Source: an uncultured Oscillospiraceae bacterium
GTDB taxonomy: Bacteria; Bacillota; Clostridia; Oscillospirales; Oscillospiraceae
Assembly (NCBI GenBank): GCA_910579965.1
Contig: CAJTWF010000017.1
Location: 1 to 47,352 of the forward strand
DNA length: 47,352 nt
Direction: 5' to 3'
A program made the translations under genes and the position numbers. Below are positions 42,307 through 47,352 of the stretch, piece by piece (position 1 is the stretch's first letter; every line of letters begins with the position of its first letter). The notes under the pieces are model-generated. The model was given only the letters and a program-made list of their open reading frames with translations, searched no databases and was not told the DNA's origin.

Positions 42307-42350
42307 TTTGCAGTAATTGGTCTTGGCTGTCCAAGACCAATTACTGCAAA
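42307..42350 (+). promoter_or_regulatory. Long perfect stem-loop between binding protein and peptidase
   Basis: Perfect 20-bp arms (42307-42326, 42331-42350) with a CTGT loop lie 26 bases past the binding-protein stop. The sequence after it is ATAGGGGTTTTCC, not a good U-run. It is more likely an RNA-stabilising or attenuating element than a full terminator. Confidence 0.65.
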
Positions 42351-42416
42351 ATAGGGGTTTTCCCCGAACTGAGCGGCGGGCTGGCAAATGCAGTGGATGA
42401 TGAGGTAGATAACCTG

Positions 42417-44363
42417 ATGGAAAATATAGCCATAAAGGATTTTTTGCAATTTAAGTTTCTGGAATCGCTGCGCCTGTCTCCGGACGGCAGGTACGCGGCC
42501 TTTGTCAAACGGGACTGCGACGAGGACGGGGACGCTTATCCGGCCTCCCTCTGGCGGGTGGACACCGCGTCAGGCGAGCTGCTCCAGCTGCGCGCGCCTG
42601 AGAAGGAGGGCGTGCTTTTCGCCTGGGACGGCGGGAAAATCCTGCTTGCCGCCAGCGGCCGCTCCGGCGGCGGGGACACCGCGATTCTGGAGATTGACCC
42701 GGAGACGGGGGATACAGCGCCCGCCTTCACGGTGCCTCTCCCCGTTCGGGGGATCGAGCCCGCCGGCGGGGGCGCCTACGCCCTCACGGTACAGCGGGAC
42801 CTGCGCCCGCCGGAGGACCGGGAGGAGAACGGAGCGGACTGGTACGCCCTGGACGAGCTCCCCTTTTCCGCCAACGGCCCCGGCTACGCCACCTCCCTGC
42901 GGCGGAACGCCCTGTACCGCTTTACCCCCGGCGAAAAGCCGGTGCGGCTGACAGCCGACTGGTATCACGTGGAGGGCTGTACCGTCAACAGCGCGCTGCA
43001 AAAGGCGGTGTGTTGGGGCCAGTCCTACCGGGGCGTCCGCTCCATCCGGCCCGGCCTGGCGGTGGTGGACTTTGCCACCGGGGATTTCCGGGAGCTGATC
43101 CCGCCGGATGTATGGCGGGTGGAGCACGCGGATTTCCTGGGGAACAAGGTTATGATGTGCGCCACCAAGGGGGAGCGCTACAACATATCGGAGAACCCCA
43201 ACTTCTACTTAGTGGACATGGATACCGGCTCGGTCACGGAGTACTGCCAGGTGGACGTGATGGCCAAGGGCCTGGGCACGGCCTCCGACTGCCGGTTTGG
43301 CGGCGGCTATGACTGCATGGTCCGGGATGGGCGGATCTACTTTACCGCCTGTGAAAAGGAGAGCTGTGAGCTCTGGGAGATCCCGGCACAGGGCGTGCTT
43401 CGGAAGGCGACGCAGGGAAACGGCTCTGTGGACTGCTTTGATATCCGCGGCGGAGAGATCTGGTTTGTGGGTATGCGGGAGCAGGGACTGCAGGAGCTCT
43501 ACCGCCTGGATCGGGAGACCGGGCAGGAGACCTGCCACACTGGATTTAACAGCGGCTATATGGCGGAGCATCAGATCGGGGAGCCGGAGGAGTGCGCCTT
43601 TGTCAACGACAATGGCGACTGGGTCCAGGGCTGGGTGCTGCGCCCCGCCGGATACGTGGAGGGGCGGAAATATCCGGCCATCCTGGATATCCACGGCGGC
43701 CCCAAGGTGGCCTACGGCCGGGTGTTCTATCACGAGATGCAGTTCTGGGCCAGCCGGGGGTACTTTGTATTCTTCTGCAATCCCCGGGGCAGCGACGGCC
43801 GGGGCAACGCATATGGAATGCTCATCGGCTCCTACGGCACCTACGACTATGACGATATCATGGCGTTTACGGACGTTGTGCTGGAGCGGTATCCGGACAT
43901 TGATCCCCGGCGCGTGGGCGTCACCGGCGGCAGCTACGGCGGCTTCATGACGAATTGGATTGTTACCCACACGGACCGCTTCGCCGCGGCGGCCACCCAG
44001 CGGTCCATCAGCAGCTGGACCCTGCACGAGGGCGCCTGCGACAGCGGCTACTGGGTTATCCCCCATATGCACCCGCCTACCTCCCGGGTGAACCCTCTGG
44101 CCTGGGAGCAGTCGCCCCTCCGCTATGTCGGCAAAATTAAGACGCCGCTGCTGATTATCCATTCAGACCACGACATGCGCTGCCACACAGGGGAGGCGTT
44201 ATGTCTCTATACGGCCCTCATTGGCCGCGGCGTCCCCCTCCGGATGTGCCTGTTCAAGGACGAAAACCATGAGCTGTCCCGGCGGGGACGGCCCCAGAGC
44301 CGCGTGAAGCGGCTGGAGGAAATTACGGCGTGGATGGACCGGTATTTGAAGGAGGAAGCATGA
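42417..44363 (+). CDS. S9-family serine peptidase (acylaminoacyl/dipeptidyl type), first copy
   Basis: A 648-residue prolyl-oligopeptidase-family enzyme. An N-terminal beta-propeller-like region (to ~400) precedes an alpha/beta-hydrolase domain. The catalytic triad is Ser506 in TGGSYGGFMTNW, Asp in HSDHDMRC and His in DENHELSRRG. ILDIHGGPK forms the oxyanion region. There is no signal peptide, so it acts in the cytoplasm on imported peptides. The ATG at 42417 (MENIAIKDFLQ) has only a weak GAGG site; an upstream GTG at 42393 is possible. It overlaps the second S9 gene as ATGA. Confidence 0.92.
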   Translation: MENIAIKDFLQFKFLESLRLSPDGRYAAFVKRDCDEDGDAYPASLWRVDTASGELLQLRAPEKEGVLFAWDGGKILLAASGRSGGGDTAILEIDPETGDTAPAFTVPLPVRGIEPAGGGAYALTVQRDLRPPEDREENGADWYALDELPFSANGPGYATSLRRNALYRFTPGEKPVRLTADWYHVEGCTVNSALQKAVCWGQSYRGVRSIRPGLAVVDFATGDFRELIPPDVWRVEHADFLGNKVMMCATKGERYNISENPNFYLVDMDTGSVTEYCQVDVMAKGLGTASDCRFGGGYDCMVRDGRIYFTACEKESCELWEIPAQGVLRKATQGNGSVDCFDIRGGEIWFVGMREQGLQELYRLDRETGQETCHTGFNSGYMAEHQIGEPEECAFVNDNGDWVQGWVLRPAGYVEGRKYPAILDIHGGPKVAYGRVFYHEMQFWASRGYFVFFCNPRGSDGRGNAYGMLIGSYGTYDYDDIMAFTDVVLERYPDIDPRRVGVTGGSYGGFMTNWIVTHTDRFAAAATQRSISSWTLHEGACDSGYWVIPHMHPPTSRVNPLAWEQSPLRYVGKIKTPLLIIHSDHDMRCHTGEALCLYTALIGRGVPLRMCLFKDENHELSRRGRPQSRVKRLEEITAWMDRYLKEEA

Positions 44364-46351
44364 AAAAAATTGTGTTGGAATCTTTTCTGAGCTACCGATT
44401 CCTGTCCGGTGCGGCCTGCTCCCCCTCCGGAGCCCGGGCGGCGTTCCTCTCCCACACCCCGTGTCTGGCCGCCAACCGCTATCAATCCTCCCTGTGGGTG
44501 TACAGGGACGGCGGAGAGACCCGCCTGGGCAGCCGGGACGACATTCGGGAATTTCTCTGGCTAGATGAGGATACGCTGCTGGTATCTGTGGACGGCGGGG
44601 ATCTCCAGACTACGCTGCTGTCCGTCAATCTGGGCGGAGTGGAGCAGGAATTTGCCCGGCTGCCCTGCCGGGCGTCTCTGGCCGGCAGGCTGCGGGACGG
44701 GCGGATTGTCCTGACTGTGGAGGAGCGGCCTGAGCGGCTGGAGAAGCTGCTGCATCTGGACGGCAGGGACAGGGAGGACGCGCTGTCCGACATGGTCCGG
44801 GAGGACAATCACTTCCATATTCTGGACGAGTATCCCTTCTGGTTCAACGGCAAGGGGTATCAGAGCGGCGTGCGCTGCGGCGTCTGCCTGCTTGACCATG
44901 ACCAGCTGGAGGCCATAACGCCCCCGGACTTCCGGACAGAGGGCCTGTCCGTGTCGGAGGACGGGACGTACATCGCCTTTTTTGGAAATGAGATAGCCAC
45001 AGTGGAGCCGGACACCCACCGCGTATATGTCTATAACGCCTCCAAAGGAGGATCGCCCCGGGCATACGCAGAAGAGGGGCTGCGGGTATCCCGGGTGGCG
45101 GCCGGGCCCGACGGAAGCGTCTGGGCCGCCGGACGGTTTATACGGGGAAGCGGCGCAGCAGAGCCCTGCCAGAGACTGTTTCTGGCCCCGCCTGCGGGGC
45201 AGCTGACCCAGGCGGGCCTCGGAGAGTGGAGCCTTGGCAATCTGATTGGCTCGGATTGCCGCTATGGCTCCGGCAGCGACTTCATGGTCCGGGAGGGGGC
45301 GCTGTGGTTTATCGCCACAGTGGACTGCGCCAGTCAGGTTTTTCGCTGCGCACCGGAGAGGGAACCGGAGGCGGTCACCAGCTGGAATGGGTCTATAGAC
45401 AGCGTTGACGTGAGAAACGGACAGCTTCTGGCCATTGCCATGGAGGATATGGGGCTCCAGGAGCTCTATGCCGCAGAGATGGACGGTAGCCCCCGGGCGC
45501 TCACCCGTCAGAACAGCGCCCTGTGCCGGGAGCTGTCCATCGTGACCCCGAAGACGCTCACAGCTGTAAACGCGCAGGGAACTGAGATCCACGGCTTTGT
45601 GCTGGAGCCCCCCGGCCATACCGCCGGCGTCAGCTGCCCCGGAATTCTGGACATCCACGGCGGTCCCCATACGGCCTACGGCGGCGTATTCTTTCATGAG
45701 ATGCAGGCCTGGGCCAACAGAGGCTACTACGTCCTCTGCTGCAACCCCACCGGCAGCGCCGGGCGGGGAAATGCCTTCGGCGCAATCGACGGGGCCTGGG
45801 GAAGCGTTGATTACGAGGATATCCTGGCCTTTACGGACGCCGCGCTGGAGGCGTTTCCGGACATGGATTCCCAGCGGCTGGGCGTCACCGGCGGCAGCTA
45901 CGGCGGCTATATGACCAACTGGATTGTCACGCACACCAACCGGTTCAAGGCGGCCGCAACCCAGCGCTCGATTTCAAATCTCATATCCTTCATGGGGACC
46001 AGCGATTGCGGCAGGTGGTTCCTCCGGCAAAACCTTGTGCCGGGGGACAGCTCGCCAGAGGCGCAGCTCTGGGACCGCTCGCCCATCAAGTATGTGGACA
46101 GCGCGGTCACGCCCACCCTGATCCTTCATTCGGAGGAGGATCAGCGCTGCTGGTACGCGGAGGGGCTGCAAATGTTTACTGCTCTGCGGCAGAACGGCGT
46201 AGAGGCCAGAATGATTCTCTTCAAGGGGGAGAATCATGAGCTCTCCCGCTCCGGGAAGCCCATAAACCGCCTCAAGCGGCTCCGGGAGATTACCAGGTGG
46301 ATGGACCGCTTTCTCAAGCAGACGGATGCCGCCCCATACGGTCACGAATAG
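44360..46351 (+). CDS. S9-family serine peptidase, second copy
   Basis: A 663-residue paralogue of the preceding gene. The catalytic half is well conserved (ILDIHGGPHTAYGGVFFHEM, Ser513 in TGGSYGGYMTNW, Asp in HSEEDQRC, His in GENHELSRSG), while the propeller half is very different. That suggests distinct peptide-size or sequence preferences. GGAGGA lies 5 bases before the ATG, which overlaps the first peptidase's stop. It has no signal peptide, so cytoplasmic. Confidence 0.92.
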   Translation: MKKIVLESFLSYRFLSGAACSPSGARAAFLSHTPCLAANRYQSSLWVYRDGGETRLGSRDDIREFLWLDEDTLLVSVDGGDLQTTLLSVNLGGVEQEFARLPCRASLAGRLRDGRIVLTVEERPERLEKLLHLDGRDREDALSDMVREDNHFHILDEYPFWFNGKGYQSGVRCGVCLLDHDQLEAITPPDFRTEGLSVSEDGTYIAFFGNEIATVEPDTHRVYVYNASKGGSPRAYAEEGLRVSRVAAGPDGSVWAAGRFIRGSGAAEPCQRLFLAPPAGQLTQAGLGEWSLGNLIGSDCRYGSGSDFMVREGALWFIATVDCASQVFRCAPEREPEAVTSWNGSIDSVDVRNGQLLAIAMEDMGLQELYAAEMDGSPRALTRQNSALCRELSIVTPKTLTAVNAQGTEIHGFVLEPPGHTAGVSCPGILDIHGGPHTAYGGVFFHEMQAWANRGYYVLCCNPTGSAGRGNAFGAIDGAWGSVDYEDILAFTDAALEAFPDMDSQRLGVTGGSYGGYMTNWIVTHTNRFKAAATQRSISNLISFMGTSDCGRWFLRQNLVPGDSSPEAQLWDRSPIKYVDSAVTPTLILHSEEDQRCWYAEGLQMFTALRQNGVEARMILFKGENHELSRSGKPINRLKRLREITRWMDRFLKQTDAAPYGHE

Positions 46352-46400
46352 AGCCCCGCTTTCACAGCTTTAAAACAAGAATAAAAAGGAGAATGCAGAC

Positions 46401-46751
46401 ATGGCAGAAATCAAGCATTACGAGGCAGGAGCCCGCGCAAGCCGGGTGACCGAGTACAAGGACATGCTGTTTTTCACCGGCCACGTGGCGGCCGGCAAGC
46501 AGCCCACCATTGAGGAGCAGACCCAGGCGCTTCTCCAGCGGCTGGAGGGCCTTCTGGAGGACTACGGCTCGGATAAGAATCACATTCTCTCCGCGTCTAT
46601 CTACCTGCGGAATATGGAGGACGCTGACGGGATGAACAGCGTCTGGGACAAGTGGATCGACGAGGGCTGCGCCCCGGCCAGACTTTGCGTTCAGGCCCAG
46701 ATCGCGGAGGGATATCTGCTGGAGATTGCCCTGATCGCCGCCAAAAAATAA
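46401..46751 (+). CDS. RidA-family (YjgF/UK114) protein
   Basis: A 116-residue trimeric RidA-like protein. Arg94 in APARLCVQAQ and Glu108 in LLEIALIA match the conserved active-site Arg and Glu of imine/enamine deaminases in this superfamily. The length is slightly short, and the N-terminus lacks the usual PAIGPYSQ, so it is probably a Rid subfamily other than RidA proper. In this operon it could clear reactive enamines formed when Ser/Thr from imported peptides are deaminated (inference). AAAAGGAG precedes the ATG. Confidence 0.88.
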   Translation: MAEIKHYEAGARASRVTEYKDMLFFTGHVAAGKQPTIEEQTQALLQRLEGLLEDYGSDKNHILSASIYLRNMEDADGMNSVWDKWIDEGCAPARLCVQAQIAEGYLLEIALIAAKK

Positions 46752-46808
46752 GCAGAAACGCCCTGGAAATTGCGCGTATCATAGAGTAAGTGTTGTGTGC
46801 TGTCAATC

Positions 46809-46849
46809 ACGGCCGCCGCGGAGCTGTCATCTCCCGGCGGCCGTTTTTT
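46809..46849 (+). terminator. Rho-independent terminator of the peptide-use operon
   Basis: Ten-bp arms (46809-46818, 46835-46844), extended by GGAG/CTCC, are followed by six T. It closes the ~11-kb operon begun at oppB. Confidence 0.93.
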
Positions 46850-46968
46850 GCTGTCGTTGACAGGATAAACTGTGGCAGCCGCTGGAGGGGCGCGTATCTG
46901 AAAGGCGGCGCGCAGAGCAGTCAGGATGATTATGCGTGAAAAACTACAGATTTGCCCGGCGCAAACTA

Positions 46969-46997
46969 TTGAGAAATAGGACTCGCTATGGTAAAAT
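46969..46997 (+). promoter_or_regulatory. Promoter near the right edge
   Basis: TTGAGA (46969-46974) and TAAAAT (46992-46997) are 17 bases apart. Downstream is a ~120-base leader with a hairpin at about 47,014-47,041. Between the operon terminator and this promoter I see no gene. Confidence 0.55.
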
Positions 46998-47121
46998 ATA
47001 AAATTACTGCAATCGCCGCTCCCAACCCAGGGAACGCGGCGTGTACGTGGAAAAATACGGTGCGCGGAGGCGGCCGACACCCATGCGCGCCAACTCCAGC
47101 ACAATCAGGAGGAATACAAAC

Positions 47122-47169
47122 ATGAAGCTCGGCATCGTAAGATATACTCCTGGTTTTGTAATTCTATAA
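47122..47169 (+). CDS. 15-residue ORF: truncated gene start or leader peptide
   Basis: After AGGAGGAA, the ATG at 47122 opens MKLGIVRYTPGFVIL and then TAA. The strong ribosome site and the promoter upstream suggest that it once began a full gene, cut off when the sequence to the right was inserted. A leader peptide is the alternative. From 47170 to 47285 I see no gene. Confidence 0.4.
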   Translation: MKLGIVRYTPGFVIL

Positions 47170-47285
47170 ATCTCCATAAACCTTGCCTTTATGGTGATAA
47201 GGAACGAATCTCAACTTAACATCACATCATCAGCTGACAGCCCGTAGTGCATAAGGTCAGCAATCTGTTCAAGATAATTTAAGAG

Positions 47286-47352
47286 CCTGTTTAAAAACTT
47301 TTGACAAAAATGGCGGAGTGGGAGATAATAGGAAAAAACAAGCGGGAGCTGG
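47286..47352 (+). mobile_element. Probable left end of an insertion sequence, partial
   Basis: GCCTGTTTAAAAACTTTTGACA just before an ATG at 47310 resembles IS terminal repeats that carry a -35 hexamer (TTGACA, 47301-47306). The frame from 47310 reads MAEWEIIGKNKREL to the window edge. The family cannot be named from 14 residues. Confidence 0.4.

Noticed and set aside
42234..42416. Extension of the first S9 peptidase upstream to 42234
   Set aside because: That stretch overlaps the binding-protein gene and translates the long hairpin; it lacks a ribosome site and resembles no protease N-terminus.

Overview
The window looks like a chromosomal segment of a GC-rich Clostridia member, most likely the Oscillospiraceae (Flavonifractor/Intestinimonas-like). 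This is inferred from Gram-positive housekeeping genes (hprK, rapZ-yvcK, bS21, bL28), YesM/YesN-type regulation and Clostridia-type mobile genes in a high-GC background. No rRNA, tRNA or CRISPR array was found.

Layout. (1) 1-3500: a ROK-family gene running off the left edge and a divergent AGE-family sugar epimerase, then a 1-phosphofructokinase-type kinase and rpsU with a consensus promoter and terminator. (2) 3515-10884, minus strand: a housekeeping run of ABC-F ATPase, YdcF-like membrane protein, flavodoxin-like protein, prfA, tsaC, coaE and an M18 aminopeptidase. coaE and the aminopeptidase share one open frame with no stop between them. (3) 10973-12022: three tandem XRE regulators facing a small divergent gene. 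(4) 12069-16913, minus strand: yvcK, rapZ, murB, a ROK glucokinase and hprK; then rpmB on the plus strand. (5) 17427-25148, minus strand: a near-complete arginine pathway, argG-argH-(DUF6630-like)-argC-argJ-argB-argD, with a candidate ARG box over the argG -10. (6) About 25,760-32,690: a lower-GC mobile island. It holds a PadR/MATE/KTR cargo module, a secreted protein, two broken tandem DUF3849-type genes, an AbrB-like gene hit by an intact IS5-family element, and an IS21 remnant. (7) 32,649-46,751: a YesM/YesN two-component pair divergent from a peptide-use operon, oppB-oppC-oppD-oppF-TPR-substrate-binding lipoprotein-two S9 peptidases-RidA, closed by a strong terminator. (8) The right edge has a promoter, a leader, a 15-codon ORF and what looks like the start of another insertion sequence.

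At least four copies of an A/T-rich palindromic repeat with a conserved tail lie between genes from 6.5 to 21 kb. The most distinctive unit is the peptide-use locus: sensing, import, a cytoplasmic TPR protein and two serine peptidases lie together. The most informative small-scale features are the stop-less coaE/M18 junction, the paired DUF3849 genes with one in-frame stop each, and the IS insertion that restores a start codon to its target gene.
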